Positions 1-8,882 of a DNA stretch of 64,000 bases are shown piece after piece. The position numbers were made by a program, and so were the translations under genes. How positions within the stretch are numbered: position 1 is the first letter of the stretch; each line of letters starts with the position of its first letter. Source of the DNA: Mycobacterium shinjukuense (GTDB taxonomy: Bacteria; Actinomycetota; Actinomycetes; Mycobacteriales; Mycobacteriaceae); contig NZ_AP022575.1 in assembly GCF_010730055.1 (NCBI RefSeq), positions 4,154,001-4,218,000 of the forward strand. The letters are read 5' to 3'. The notes under the pieces are model-generated. The model made no database searches and was not told the origin of the DNA. It saw only the letters and a program-made list of their open reading frames with translations.

Positions 1-19
1 TCGAGCCCGCCCAGCCGGC

Positions 20-1294
20 TCAGGCGCCGCGGCGTGCGGCGCGGGCGAGCGCCGCCAGGTGCACGCCGATGCCCACCAGCGGACCGCACAGAAGGCCGAC
101 CACGGTGCGGGTCTGCAGCGCAAGCGGCAACAGCAGCAATGACCCCGACGCCACCGTTGCGCCGACCCACCCCAGCGAGTACGCCCGATGCAACGCCGCC
201 GCCACCGCGGCGGCACCGGTGAGCGTCAGCAGCGCGATCGCCACCGCGGCCGCGGTGAGCCAGGCCAGCAGCGCGCCGCTGGCCCGGTAGTCGGACCCGA
301 ATCCGATCCGCAGCAACCACGGGCCCACCACGCCGGCCGTCAGCACCCCGACCGCGCCGATGCCGCCGATCAGCGCCGCCGGTGCGACCAGCGCCCGCAG
401 CCGGTGGTCGCGTTCGTCGACGAAATGGGCGATGAGGTTGCCCTGCAGGGCGGTCAGCGGCACCAGCAGCGGCGCCCGGGTCAAGGTCACCGCCAGGATG
501 ACCACACCGCCCTGGGCCCCCAGCTGGTCGGAGGTCAGCTTGAGCAGCACCGGAAACCCCATCACCAGAATCGCGCTGGCACCGGCCGCGGTGATCGAAT
601 GGGCGGCCCCCCGCAAAAACGTCGTGGTGCTGCCGGCCGTGAGCAGTAGCGCCGCCGCGCGCGCGGCGGGCGATGTCACCAGCATGATCAGCCAGGCCGT
701 CGAGCCCGCCACGGTGGCCCACAGGAACCCGACCAGGCCCCATCCGATCACGAACGTCCCCGCGGCCACCCCCACCCGAATGACCGCGTCGGTCACCATC
801 AGCGCGCCGTACTGGGTCCACCGGTCGGTGCCGGCCAGCATGCCCAGCAGGGCGGCGTGCAGGCAAAACCCGGCCAGCCCGACGCTCAGCAACCCCACCG
901 ACAACCAGCGCGCCTCGACGAACACCCGTCCGCTCCACAGCGGTGAGCTGCCCGCGATGACGACGGCGGCGACCAGCCCGACCAGCCCGGCGACCCGCAG
1001 CGGATGGGTTGTCGGGTCGCCGGGCCCGCCGGGCGTCGCGGACAGTCGGCCCATCGAGCGGACCTCCCGGGTGGCTTCTTGCAGCAGGCCGTTGGCCGCG
1101 CCGGTGACCAGGCCGAACGCCCCCCAGAACACCCCGAATACCGAGAAGCCGCCCGGTGCCAGGTTACGGGCGGCGAGATAGATCACCGCGTAGCCGCACA
1201 GCGCGGTCACCGCGGTGGCGGTGCCCACGCGGGCCACGCTGCCGCGGGCGATCGGACCGGCGGGGGCGCCGGTGGTACCGCCGACTTCGGTCAC
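20..1294 (-). CDS. Multi-pass membrane protein, polysaccharide/lipid flippase-like (Rv3630 family)
   Basis: A hydrophobic protein of about 424 residues with many alanine, leucine, valine and glycine-rich membrane segments spread along its whole length. The pattern resembles the polysaccharide-exporter (Wzx/MATE-like) fold, which moves lipid-linked sugars across the inner membrane. I place the start at a GTG giving VTEVGGT; the frame stays open upstream to 1462, but that extension is arginine-rich and not membrane-like. It is transcribed away from the TerC-like gene at 1500. Function is inferred from fold and length only, and the substrate is unknown. Position matches Rv3630 of M. tuberculosis. 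Confidence 0.7.
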   Translation of the reverse strand: MTEVGGTTGAPAGPIARGSVARVGTATAVTALCGYAVIYLAARNLAPGGFSVFGVFWGAFGLVTGAANGLLQEATREVRSMGRLSATPGGPGDPTTHPLRVAGLVGLVAAVVIAGSSPLWSGRVFVEARWLSVGLLSVGLAGFCLHAALLGMLAGTDRWTQYGALMVTDAVIRVGVAAGTFVIGWGLVGFLWATVAGSTAWLIMLVTSPAARAAALLLTAGSTTTFLRGAAHSITAAGASAILVMGFPVLLKLTSDQLGAQGGVVILAVTLTRAPLLVPLTALQGNLIAHFVDERDHRLRALVAPAALIGGIGAVGVLTAGVVGPWLLRIGFGSDYRASGALLAWLTAAAVAIALLTLTGAAAVAAALHRAYSLGWVGATVASGSLLLLPLALQTRTVVGLLCGPLVGIGVHLAALARAARRGA

Positions 1295-1357
1295 CGTGGC
1301 GGCACCAACGGCCGACCGCCCCGGTGCCCCACCACCTCTGAAGCCACGGTTGAAGAT

Positions 1358-1390
1358 ACTAGGCGCGTCGTCTCGGCTGCTCGGCCTAGT
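1358..1390. promoter_or_regulatory. Inverted repeat in the divergent promoter region
   Basis: ACTAGGC and GCCTAGT form 7-bp perfect arms around a 19-bp centre, between two divergently transcribed membrane-protein genes. It could be an operator or a chance palindrome. No regulator is recognisable nearby. Confidence 0.25.
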
Positions 1391-1499
1391 GTTCCCGGTG
1401 GGTCGGCGCTGGTATACGGCGCTGACCAGAAGGTGTGGGCGGCGCGGTCGCGCAGGCGACACCTGTCGTCGCTATTGTGGGTGGCTGTCGGAAGGATTC

Positions 1500-2627
1500 A
1501 TGAAAGCGCTCCGCGTCTTCGCCTTCTCGCTGGCAATAACCGTCGTGGCCCTGGTGGCCGGTTATCTGCACGGCGGGCCGACCGCGCTGTTTTTGCTGGT
1601 GGTGCTGGCCGTTCTGGAGGTGTCGCTGTCGTTCGACAACGCGATCATCAACGCCGCGGTGCTCAAGCGAATGAGCCCGTTCTGGCAGCAGATGTTCCTG
1701 ACGATCGGGATCTTCATCGCGGTCTTCGGCATGCGGCTGGTCTTTCCGCTGCTCATCGTCTGGGCCACCGCGGGCCTGCACCCGCTAGAGGCGATGGAAC
1801 TGGCGCGTCATCCGCCGCCGCACGGCGCGCTGGAATTCCCCGACGGCTCGCCCAGCTATGAAAAGCTGATCACCGCGGCGCACCCGCAGATCGCCGCGTT
1901 CGGCGGGGTCTTTTTGCTGATGCTGTTCCTCGAGTTCGTCTTCTACGACCGAGACATCAAGTGGCTCAAGTGGATCGAGGTCCCCTTCGCCCGCATCGGA
2001 CGGCTCGGTCAGCTGCCGGTGGTGGTGGCCGGCGTTGCGTTGGCGCTGGCCGGTACCCAGCTGACGCACTCCAGCCACGGGCGCGCCACGGTGCTGACGG
2101 CTGGCCTGCTGGGCCTGGTGACGTTTCTGATCGTCGAGGGGCTGAGCCGGGCGTTTCGGCCATCCAGCGTCGACGCGGTGACCGCACGACCGGTGGCGGT
2201 GGGCAAGGCCGGCTTCACGCTGTTCGTGTACCTGGAGGTGCTCGACGCCGCGTTCTCCTTCGACGGGGTGACCGGAGCCTTTGCGATCACGTCGGATCCG
2301 ATCGTCATTGCGCTGGGCCTGGGGCTGGTGGGCGCGGTGTTCGTCCGGTCGATCACCATCTACCTGGTCCAGCAGGAAACACTGGACCGCTATGTGTACC
2401 TGGAACACGGCGCGCACTGGGCGATCGGCGCGTTGGCCGTGATCATGTTGTTCTCCATCGACCACCGATTCCAGATCCCTGAGTGGGTCACCGCGTTGGT
2501 CGGTGTGCTGTTCATCGGGGCGGCGCTCGGTTGGAGCGTGGCCCGCAACCGCCGGACCGCCAGGTCCGCGGCCGAGCCGGCACCGCCGGAGGCGGTGGTT
2601 GCCGCGAGCGACCGTTCCGTGGGTTGA
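1500..2627 (+). CDS. DUF475 / TerC-like integral membrane protein
   Basis: A 375-residue protein with about eight hydrophobic segments. Two TerC-type acidic signatures are visible: SFDNAIINAA near residue 42 and SFDGVTGAFAI near 250. These acidic residues in membrane helices are typical of TerC/DUF475 proteins, which are linked to metal or tellurite resistance and metal export. The ATG is preceded by GGAAGG. The C-terminal 30 residues are alanine and proline-rich and probably cytoplasmic. Position matches Rv3629c. The transported ion is unknown. Confidence 0.8.
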   Translation: MKALRVFAFSLAITVVALVAGYLHGGPTALFLLVVLAVLEVSLSFDNAIINAAVLKRMSPFWQQMFLTIGIFIAVFGMRLVFPLLIVWATAGLHPLEAMELARHPPPHGALEFPDGSPSYEKLITAAHPQIAAFGGVFLLMLFLEFVFYDRDIKWLKWIEVPFARIGRLGQLPVVVAGVALALAGTQLTHSSHGRATVLTAGLLGLVTFLIVEGLSRAFRPSSVDAVTARPVAVGKAGFTLFVYLEVLDAAFSFDGVTGAFAITSDPIVIALGLGLVGAVFVRSITIYLVQQETLDRYVYLEHGAHWAIGALAVIMLFSIDHRFQIPEWVTALVGVLFIGAALGWSVARNRRTARSAAEPAPPEAVVAASDRSVG

Positions 2628-2639
2628 CGGCTCTCGGGG

Positions 2640-3128
2640 TCAGTGCCCGCTGGTCTTGAACCGCTCCAACGAGCGCTGCACCTCCGCCTCGGCCTCGTCG
2701 CGGCCAACCCAGTTGGCCGCCTGGACGAACTTGCCCGGTTCCAGGTCCTTGTAGTGCACGAAGAAGTGTTTGATCGCGTCCAGCTCGAAGGCCGGAACGT
2801 CCCCGATGTCTTGGATGTGGTCCCAGCGGTGGTCGCCGGCCGGGACGCACAGCACCTTGTCGTCGCCGCCCTTCTCGTCGACCATCCGGAACATGCCCAC
2901 CGGTCGCGCCGTCACCAGCACCCCCGGCAACAGCGGCTGGGGCAGCAGCACCAGCGCGTCCAGCGGGTCGCCGTCTTCGCCGAGGGTGTCCTCGATGAAG
3001 CCATAGTCTGTCGGGTAGGCCATCGGGGTGTAGAGGTAGCGATCCAGACGCACCCGCCCCGTCTCGTGGTCGATCTCGTATTTGTTGCGCTGGCCCTTGG
3101 GAATTTCGATGGTCACGTCGAATTGCAC
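2640..3128 (-). CDS. ppa: Inorganic pyrophosphatase
   Basis: A soluble family I pyrophosphatase that hydrolyses pyrophosphate to phosphate and pulls biosynthetic reactions forward. The 162 residues match the family length. Visible signatures are the early RNKYEID, YGFIEDT, and the acidic active-site stretch DGDPLDALV that binds Mg2+. I chose the GTG start reading VQFDVTIEIP because it gives the usual N-terminus; an AAGGAG lies 9 nt upstream. The frame remains open further upstream but that part has no family similarity. It converges with the TerC-like gene and diverges from dacB. Confidence 0.95.
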   Translation of the reverse strand: MQFDVTIEIPKGQRNKYEIDHETGRVRLDRYLYTPMAYPTDYGFIEDTLGEDGDPLDALVLLPQPLLPGVLVTARPVGMFRMVDEKGGDDKVLCVPAGDHRWDHIQDIGDVPAFELDAIKHFFVHYKDLEPGKFVQAANWVGRDEAEAEVQRSLERFKTSGH

Positions 3129-3243
3129 GGGGGTCTGCTCCTTGTGTAGAGGCATGCGTCGCAGCACACCCTAATCCAGGGTGTACGGTGGCACCGCCGC
3201 GAGGCCGGTTCGGCAGAATGGGGGCCAGAAAGGCAGGAGGGTC

Positions 3244-4632
3244 ATGGGTCCCAAACGGTGGCGGAAATCCACCCACGTGGTTGTCGGGGCGGCGCTGCTG
3301 GCGTCCGTCGCCGCCGTGGTGGCCGCCGCGGTGGCGTTCACCACCGGCGGTCACGGGACCAGCGGCGCGCGGCTGCCCGTGCCGGCGCCGCGGCCGCCCA
3401 CCCTCAAGCCGGGCGTGGTCCCGGTCGCCGACACCGCCGAGCTACCCGGCCCCGACGGCGTCGCGGCGGCCTTGGCGCCGGCCGCGGCCGATCCCAACCT
3501 GGGCCGGCTGGGCGGCCGGGTCACCGACGCGCTGACCGGGCGTGAACTGTGGCGTCAGCTTGACGACCTGCCGCTGGTGCCGGCCTCGACCAACAAGATT
3601 TTGACCGCGACGGCGGCGCTGCTGACCCTGGACCGGCAGGCGCGGATCAGCACGCGGGTGGTGGCCGGCGGCCCGACCACTCAGGGACCGGTGGTGCTGG
3701 TCGGTGCCGGCGATCCGACGCTGTCGGCCGCGGTGCCGGGCGTGGACACCTGGTATCGGGGTGCGGCCCGGATCAGCGACCTTGTCGAACAGATCCGGCG
3801 CAGCGGTGTGACGCCGACGGCGGTGCAGGTGGACATCTCGGCGTTCACCGGTCCGACGATGGCGCCGGGCTGGGATCCGGCCGACGTCGACAACGGTGAC
3901 ATCGCCCCGATCGAGGCGGCCATGATCGACGCCGGGCGTATCCAGCCGACGACGGTCAACTCGCGGAGGTCGCGCACCCCGGCGTTGGACGCCGGGCGTG
4001 AGCTGGCCAAAGCCCTTGGCCTGGATCCGGCGGCGGTGACGATCGGGTCGGCCCCGCCCGGCGCACGGCAGCTGGCCGTGGTGCAGTCGGCGCCGTTGAT
4101 CCAACGGTTATCGCAGATGATGAACGCCTCCGACAACGTGTTGGCCGAGTGCATCGGCCGTGAGGTGGCGGCCGCCATCAACCGGCCGCAGAGCTTTTCC
4201 GGTGCGGTGGACGCGATCACCAGCCGGTTGCGAACCGCGCACGTCGACACCGCCGGCGCCGCGCTGGTGGATGCCAGCGGGCTGTCGGTCGACAACCGGC
4301 TGACGGCCCGAACGCTCGACGGTGCGATGCAGGCCGCGGCGGGACCGGACCAGCCGGCGCTGCGTCCGCTACTGGATCTGCTGCCGATCGCCGGCGGCAG
4401 CGGCACGCTAGGCGAACGCTTCCTCGACGCGGCCACCGACCTGGGCCCGGCCGGCTGGTTGCGGGCCAAGACCGGCTCGCTGACCGCGATCAACTCCCTG
4501 GTCGGCGTGCTGACCGACCGAAGTGGGCGGGTGCTCACCTTCGCCTTCATCTCCAACGAGGCAGGGCCCAACGGTCGCAACGCCATCGATGCGCTGGCGA
4601 CCAAACTGTGGTTCTGCGGGTGCGCGACGTGA
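3244..4632 (+). CDS. dacB: D-alanyl-D-alanine carboxypeptidase (penicillin-binding protein, DacB/PBP4 type)
   Basis: Trims D-Ala from peptidoglycan stem peptides outside the membrane. One N-terminal hydrophobic segment (about residues 11-35) anchors or exports it. The serine-hydrolase triad is visible: STNK (SxxK) near residue 115, SDN in NASDNVLAE near 296, and KTG in AKTGSLTA near 409. The 462 residues fit class C PBPs. I used the ATG giving MGPKRWRK, close behind an AGGAGG; an upstream in-frame GTG would add 21 residues without a signal peptide. Its last codon overlaps the next gene, indicating co-transcription. It corresponds to Rv3627c. Confidence 0.9.
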   Translation: MGPKRWRKSTHVVVGAALLASVAAVVAAAVAFTTGGHGTSGARLPVPAPRPPTLKPGVVPVADTAELPGPDGVAAALAPAAADPNLGRLGGRVTDALTGRELWRQLDDLPLVPASTNKILTATAALLTLDRQARISTRVVAGGPTTQGPVVLVGAGDPTLSAAVPGVDTWYRGAARISDLVEQIRRSGVTPTAVQVDISAFTGPTMAPGWDPADVDNGDIAPIEAAMIDAGRIQPTTVNSRRSRTPALDAGRELAKALGLDPAAVTIGSAPPGARQLAVVQSAPLIQRLSQMMNASDNVLAECIGREVAAAINRPQSFSGAVDAITSRLRTAHVDTAGAALVDASGLSVDNRLTARTLDGAMQAAAGPDQPALRPLLDLLPIAGGSGTLGERFLDAATDLGPAGWLRAKTGSLTAINSLVGVLTDRSGRVLTFAFISNEAGPNGRNAIDALATKLWFCGCAT

Positions 4633-5678
4633 CCGCGTCAGCCGGGACGACCCTGGGCAACGCGGTCGATTGGCGATTTGCGGCCGCCGTGGGGGAGTGG
4701 CTGGCCCGGCCCGCGCCGCCGGCCACCGAATACACCCGCCGGCAGGTGATCGACGAGTTGCTGGTGGCGGCGGAGAAGGCCGAACCGGCGGTGCGCGACG
4801 TCACCGGCCTGGTCTGTGAGGCCGCGGTGCCGCCGGCCCGGGTCGTGGACCGGCCGGAGTGGATCCGCGCGGCCGCCGAATCGATGCGGGCGCTCACCAA
4901 CGCCGGCGACAAGCCGCGACGGCTTCTCACCGGCCGCATCACCGGCGCGCAGACCGGTGCGGTGCTGGCGTTCGTGGCGTCGGGCATCCTCGGCCAGTAC
5001 GACCCGTTCGGGGCCGCGGGCGGCTGCCTGTTGCTGGTGTATCCCAACGTCATCGCCGTCGAGCGGCAACTCAACGTTGAGCCGTCCGATTTTCGGTTAT
5101 GGGTGTGCCTGCACGAGGTCACCCACCGGGTACAGTTCACCGCCAACCCCTGGATCGCCGGCTACATGTCGCAGGCGTTGGCGCTGCTGACCCGCGAGCC
5201 CAGCGACGACCTCGGCGAGATTGTGGGCCGGCTGGCGGACTTTGTGCGCACCCGCGGCGAGGCGGCCGACGATTCCGGCGGCCACGCCACCGGGATTTTG
5301 GGCCTGGTGCGCGCCATGCAATCCGAGCCGCAGCGCCAGGCGCTGGATCGGCTCATGGTGCTCGGCACGCTGTTAGAGGGCCACGCCGAGCACGTGATGG
5401 ACGCGGTCGGGCCGGCGGTGGTTCCGTCGCTGGCCACCATCCGGCGCCGCTTCGACGAACGACGCCAACGCAGGCAGCCGCCGCTGCAGCGGCTGCTGCG
5501 CGCGTTGTTGGGTTTCGACGCCAAGCTCAGCCAGTACACCCGGGGCAAGGCATTCGTCGACCACGTGGTGGACCGGGTCGGGATGCGGCGTTTCAACACG
5601 ATCTGGTCTGGCCCCGAGACGCTGCCCTTGCCCGCCGAGATCGACCACCCGCAGCGATGGATCGACCGGGTGCTGTAG
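4629..5678 (+). CDS. Zinc-dependent metalloprotease-like protein (DUF2342)
   Basis: A 349-residue protein with a HEVTH zinc-binding motif (HExxH) near residue 163. Actinobacterial DUF2342 proteins of this type carry a coenzyme F420-biosynthesis-associated label in databases, but no reaction has been assigned. The GTG start shares GTGA with the dacB stop, so translation is likely coupled. The gene end overlaps the tilS start by 22 bp. No signal peptide or membrane helix is evident, so it is probably cytoplasmic. It corresponds to Rv3626c. The substrate is unknown. Confidence 0.8.
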   Translation: MTASAGTTLGNAVDWRFAAAVGEWLARPAPPATEYTRRQVIDELLVAAEKAEPAVRDVTGLVCEAAVPPARVVDRPEWIRAAAESMRALTNAGDKPRRLLTGRITGAQTGAVLAFVASGILGQYDPFGAAGGCLLLVYPNVIAVERQLNVEPSDFRLWVCLHEVTHRVQFTANPWIAGYMSQALALLTREPSDDLGEIVGRLADFVRTRGEAADDSGGHATGILGLVRAMQSEPQRQALDRLMVLGTLLEGHAEHVMDAVGPAVVPSLATIRRRFDERRQRRQPPLQRLLRALLGFDAKLSQYTRGKAFVDHVVDRVGMRRFNTIWSGPETLPLPAEIDHPQRWIDRVL

Positions 5679-6652
5679 CGCAGCTGCGCGCGGCTGCCGA
5701 GAGCTTTGCGAAGGCCTACCTGGACGGCTGCCAGCGTTGGTGTGTCGGGCTCTCCGGCGGCCCGGACTCGTTGGCCCTGACCGCGGTGGCGGCCCGGCTG
5801 CGGCCCACCACCGCGCTGATCGTCGACCATGGCCTGCAGCCCGGGTCGGCCGCGGTCGCCGACACCGCTCGGGCGCAGGCCATGTCGTTGGGATGTGTTG
5901 ACGCACGGGTGCTGTGCGTCCAGCTGGGTGGCTCAGCCGAGCGCCCGTCGGGCCCCGGCGGCGGCCCGGAGGCCGCGGCGCGCACCGCCCGCTACGCCGC
6001 GCTGGACGCGCACCGTCACGGCCCGGTGCTGTTGGCCCACACCCTCGACGACCAAGCCGAGACGGTGCTGCTGGGGCTGGGTCGCGGCTCGGGTGCACGG
6101 TCGATCGCCGGCATGCGCCCCTACGATCCGCCGTGGTGCCGGCCGCTGCTGGGTGTGCGACGCGGGGTGACCCATGCCGCCTGCCGGGAGCTGGGCTTGA
6201 CCGCGTGGCAGGACCCGCACAACGCCGACCGCCGGTTCACCCGAACCCGGTTGCGCACCGAGGTGCTGCCGCTGCTGGAAGACGTGCTGGGGGGTGGCGT
6301 CGCCGAGGCGCTGGCCCGCACCGCGACGGCGATCCGCGAGGACAACGAGCTGATCGACGAGATCGCCGCCCGGGCACTGCCCCACGCTGCGACCGGATCG
6401 GGGGCCGAATCCGGTTTGCACACCGGGGTTTTGGCCGAGCTGCCGGGCCCGGTGCGTCGTCGGGTGATCCGCGGCTGGCTGCTGGCCGGCGGGGCCGTCG
6501 GGTTAACCGACAAGCAGATCCGCGGGGTGGACGCGCTGGTCACCGGGTGGCGCGGCCAGGGCGGGGTGGCGGTCGGCTCCACGCTGCGCGGTCGGCGTTT
6601 GGTCGCCGGGCGCCGCGACGGCGTGCTGAGCCTGCGGCAGGAACCGGTTTGA
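5657..6652 (+). CDS. tilS: tRNA(Ile)-lysidine synthase
   Basis: Converts the wobble cytidine of tRNA-Ile (CAU anticodon) to lysidine so that AUA is read. The PP-loop ATP pyrophosphatase motif SGGPDS appears near residue 32, with HTLDDQAET and GLGRGSG further on. The start is the ATG giving MDRPGAV, inside the end of the preceding gene. The same frame runs open far upstream but that stretch has no family features. The 331 residues fit the short actinobacterial TilS form. It forms a tight run with dacB and hpt; tilS-hpt pairing is common in bacteria. Confidence 0.95.
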   Translation: MDRPGAVAQLRAAAESFAKAYLDGCQRWCVGLSGGPDSLALTAVAARLRPTTALIVDHGLQPGSAAVADTARAQAMSLGCVDARVLCVQLGGSAERPSGPGGGPEAAARTARYAALDAHRHGPVLLAHTLDDQAETVLLGLGRGSGARSIAGMRPYDPPWCRPLLGVRRGVTHAACRELGLTAWQDPHNADRRFTRTRLRTEVLPLLEDVLGGGVAEALARTATAIREDNELIDEIAARALPHAATGSGAESGLHTGVLAELPGPVRRRVIRGWLLAGGAVGLTDKQIRGVDALVTGWRGQGGVAVGSTLRGRRLVAGRRDGVLSLRQEPV

Positions 6653-6685
6653 CGGCTGCGTTGGTTGGTGGTCTGGTGACGTGGC

Positions 6686-6691
6686 TACGCT
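6686..6691 (+). promoter_or_regulatory. -10 element (TACGCT) for a likely leaderless hpt transcript
   Basis: TACGCT fits the mycobacterial TANNNT -10. It ends 6 nt before the GTG used here as the hpt start, the geometry expected for a transcript that begins at its own start codon. Confidence 0.4.
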
Positions 6692-6697
6692 GTGGTC

Positions 6698-7300
6698 GTG
6701 GCTCAGAGCTCAGCGGCGACCACCCCGGGTGAGGCGGCGGAGCTGTACCCCGGGGACATCAAGTCGGTGCTGTTGACCAAGGAGCAGATTCAGGTCCGCA
6801 TCGCCGAGCTGGGTGAGCAAATCGGCAACGATTACCGCGACGTGGTCGCCGCCGGCGGCCAGGATCTGCTGTTGATCACCGTGCTCAAGGGCGCGGTGCT
6901 GTTCGTCACCGACCTGGCGCGCGCCATTCCGCTGCCCACCCAGTTCGAATTCATGGCGGTGAGCTCCTACGGGACCTCGTCGTCCTCGTCGGGTGTGGTG
7001 CGGATCCTCAAGGACCTCGACCGCGACATCCACGATCGTGACGTGCTGATCGTCGAGGACGTCGTCGACTCCGGCCTGACGCTGTCGTGGCTGCTGCGGA
7101 ATCTGAGCAGCCGGCATCCGCGTTCGCTGCGGGTGTGCACGCTGCTGCGCAAGCCCGACGCGCTGGGCGCCAACGTCGACATCGCCTACGTGGGCTTCGA
7201 CATCCCCAACGACTTCGTCGTCGGCTACGGCCTGGACTACGACGAGCGGTACCGCGACCTCCCCTACATCGGCACCCTGGATCCCCGGGTCTACCAGTAG
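6698..7300 (+). CDS. hpt: Hypoxanthine-guanine phosphoribosyltransferase
   Basis: Salvages hypoxanthine and guanine to IMP and GMP using PRPP. The PRPP-binding signature is visible as IVEDVVDSGLTL near residue 122, along with the KGAVLFVTDL and DERYRDLPYIG stretches typical of the family. About 200 residues. A GTG 6 nt upstream is an alternative start; I prefer the downstream one because of its spacing from a -10 box. It follows tilS by 45 bp and converges with lpqG. Confidence 0.95.
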   Translation: MAQSSAATTPGEAAELYPGDIKSVLLTKEQIQVRIAELGEQIGNDYRDVVAAGGQDLLLITVLKGAVLFVTDLARAIPLPTQFEFMAVSSYGTSSSSSGVVRILKDLDRDIHDRDVLIVEDVVDSGLTLSWLLRNLSSRHPRSLRVCTLLRKPDALGANVDIAYVGFDIPNDFVVGYGLDYDERYRDLPYIGTLDPRVYQ

Positions 7301-7305
7301 CGCGG

Positions 7306-8055
7306 TCAGTCGAGCTGCCAGATCACCGTGACCGAGAAGCTCACCGTCTGCTGGCCGGGTTCCAGCGGCACGGCGGCGGCGCGCGGTGGCCCCGCCGGCC
7401 CGCCCTCCGGCGGCGGGTAGCCGGCCGCCTCCGAGATGGACAGGACCTTGCCCAGCTTGAGTCCCGACAGCTGGGCGTACTGCTGAGCACGGGTTTTGGC
7501 GTCCTCGAAGGCGCGCGCACGCGCGTCCTTCACCAGCTGGGAGTCGTCGGCGATCGAGTAGTGCACCGACGCGATCCGGGTGGCGTCGCCGCCGGTGCTA
7601 ACGATGAGATCGAGCAGCCGTGACGCGGCGTCGGTGGGGTGGATCTTGACCTCGAGGGCGTTGTCGGCGCGGTATCCGGTAATGGTGGCGGGTCCGGACG
7701 GCTCGGCCCTGCGGTACTCCGGCTGCAGGCTGACCTCGGTGGTGCGGATGTCCGCGCGGTCCAGCCCGGCGCCCACCAACGCGTTGATGACCGCTTGCTG
7801 GCGATCGTTGGTCTGGGTCATTGCGCTGGTGGCGTCGGGCGCGGTGAACTCGATCCCGAGGTCGGCGGTCAAGGTGTCCGGCACGCCCCGGACCTGCCCC
7901 GTTCCGAACACGGTCACCTGACGCGGATTCGGCCCCGGCGAGGCCGAACCATGGGAATCGCATCCCGATAGCGTGGCGGCGGTCAGGCCGGCCAAGCCCG
8001 CCAGGGCCGCAGCGGCTGCCGTGCGGGCTGGCCCGGGGGTCTTCACGTTCGACAT
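7306..8055 (-). CDS. lpqG: SIMPL-domain lipoprotein LpqG
   Basis: A 249-residue exported lipoprotein. The N-terminus has a signal peptide ending in the lipobox LSGC near residue 31, so the mature protein should be lipid-anchored outside the membrane. The body matches the SIMPL (DUF541) domain, starting at VTVFGTGQVRGVPDT and ending in the ISEAAGYPPP region. The biochemical role of SIMPL proteins is unresolved. A GTG three codons upstream is an alternative start. It corresponds to Rv3623. Confidence 0.85.
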   Translation of the reverse strand: MSNVKTPGPARTAAAAALAGLAGLTAATLSGCDSHGSASPGPNPRQVTVFGTGQVRGVPDTLTADLGIEFTAPDATSAMTQTNDRQQAVINALVGAGLDRADIRTTEVSLQPEYRRAEPSGPATITGYRADNALEVKIHPTDAASRLLDLIVSTGGDATRIASVHYSIADDSQLVKDARARAFEDAKTRAQQYAQLSGLKLGKVLSISEAAGYPPPEGGPAGPPRAAAVPLEPGQQTVSFSVTVIWQLD

Positions 8056-8569
8056 GCCTGGCACCCTAACGTCTCGGGCATGCCCGATCGGTCAACGGCG
8101 CCGTCAGCGCCCGGGATTAGAAGTTGTCGGCCCGTCCATGGGCGTCCCCGGCACGCGTCGACGCACGGGTCTGATGCGGGCCAGCAAATACTGCGTCCGG
8201 TGCGACGCAGGTGATCCTCACCAAATCGCTACCGGCGCAGGACCATCGGCTTTGGGATCGCCAGCTGGCCACCGCCGCCACGCGTGAGCGTGTGCATCCT
8301 AGAACGCACCACCGTCGACACGTCGGAATTCATACAAAACTCAAATCATATTTGGGAGCGATATGCGCCATGCACGAATTCCCGGCGACGGGCGCACTGC
8401 TACAGCAAATGAATTGTTATTGACACCGCAGTGAACAGGCTGTGGGAAGCCTGTGTTGTTCCTACAAACAGGCTTAGCCTGTCGTCTGATCCGCTTATGC
8501 GACGCACGACGTGATGTCGGCGATCGCTGAAAGCTGTTGATGCCAAGTGATTTTAAGGGAGGAAAGTCC
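8056..8569. promoter_or_regulatory. 514-bp non-coding region upstream of the PE-PPE-Esx cassette
   Basis: Holds no convincing gene. It becomes unusually AT-rich from about 8325 to 8430. At 8435-8454 and 8468-8482 two inverted repeats share the same arms, ACAGGCT and AGCCTGT, separated by 6 and 1 bp. The PE gene is preceded by a strong AGGGAGGAAAG ribosome binding site. Promoter and operator for the cassette probably lie here. Confidence 0.5.
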
Positions 8570-8869
8570 ATGTCGATCATGCTCGCGGAGCCAGAAATGC
8601 TCGCCGCGACGGCCGGGGAACTGCAGTCGATCAACGTTGCGCTGCGCGCCGGAAATGCCGCCGCGGCAATCCCGACGACCGGGGTGGTGCCCGCCGCGGC
8701 CGATTTGGTGTCGCTGCTGACCGCCACGCAGTTTGTCACGCATGCGCAGCTGTACCAGCAGATCAGCGCCCAGGCCGCGGCGGTCCAGGAGCAGCTGGCG
8801 ACCACGCTGGGCATCAGCGCCGGTTCGTATGCGGCCACCGAGGCCGCCAACGCCACGACAATCAGCTAG
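8570..8869 (+). CDS. PE family protein (PE32-like)
   Basis: A 99-residue PE-domain protein with no C-terminal extension. It has the PE signature near the N-terminus (EPEML), a predicted two-helix hairpin and the YxxxE-type secretion signal (YAATE) near residue 90. PE proteins pair with PPE partners and leave the cell through type VII secretion systems. The gene lies 13 bp ahead of the PPE gene and is surely co-transcribed with it. The order and size correspond to Rv3622c. It should form a heterodimer with the next gene's product. Confidence 0.9.
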   Translation: MSIMLAEPEMLAATAGELQSINVALRAGNAAAAIPTTGVVPAAADLVSLLTATQFVTHAQLYQQISAQAAAVQEQLATTLGISAGSYAATEAANATTIS

Positions 8870-8882
8870 GAGAGCGCACGTC

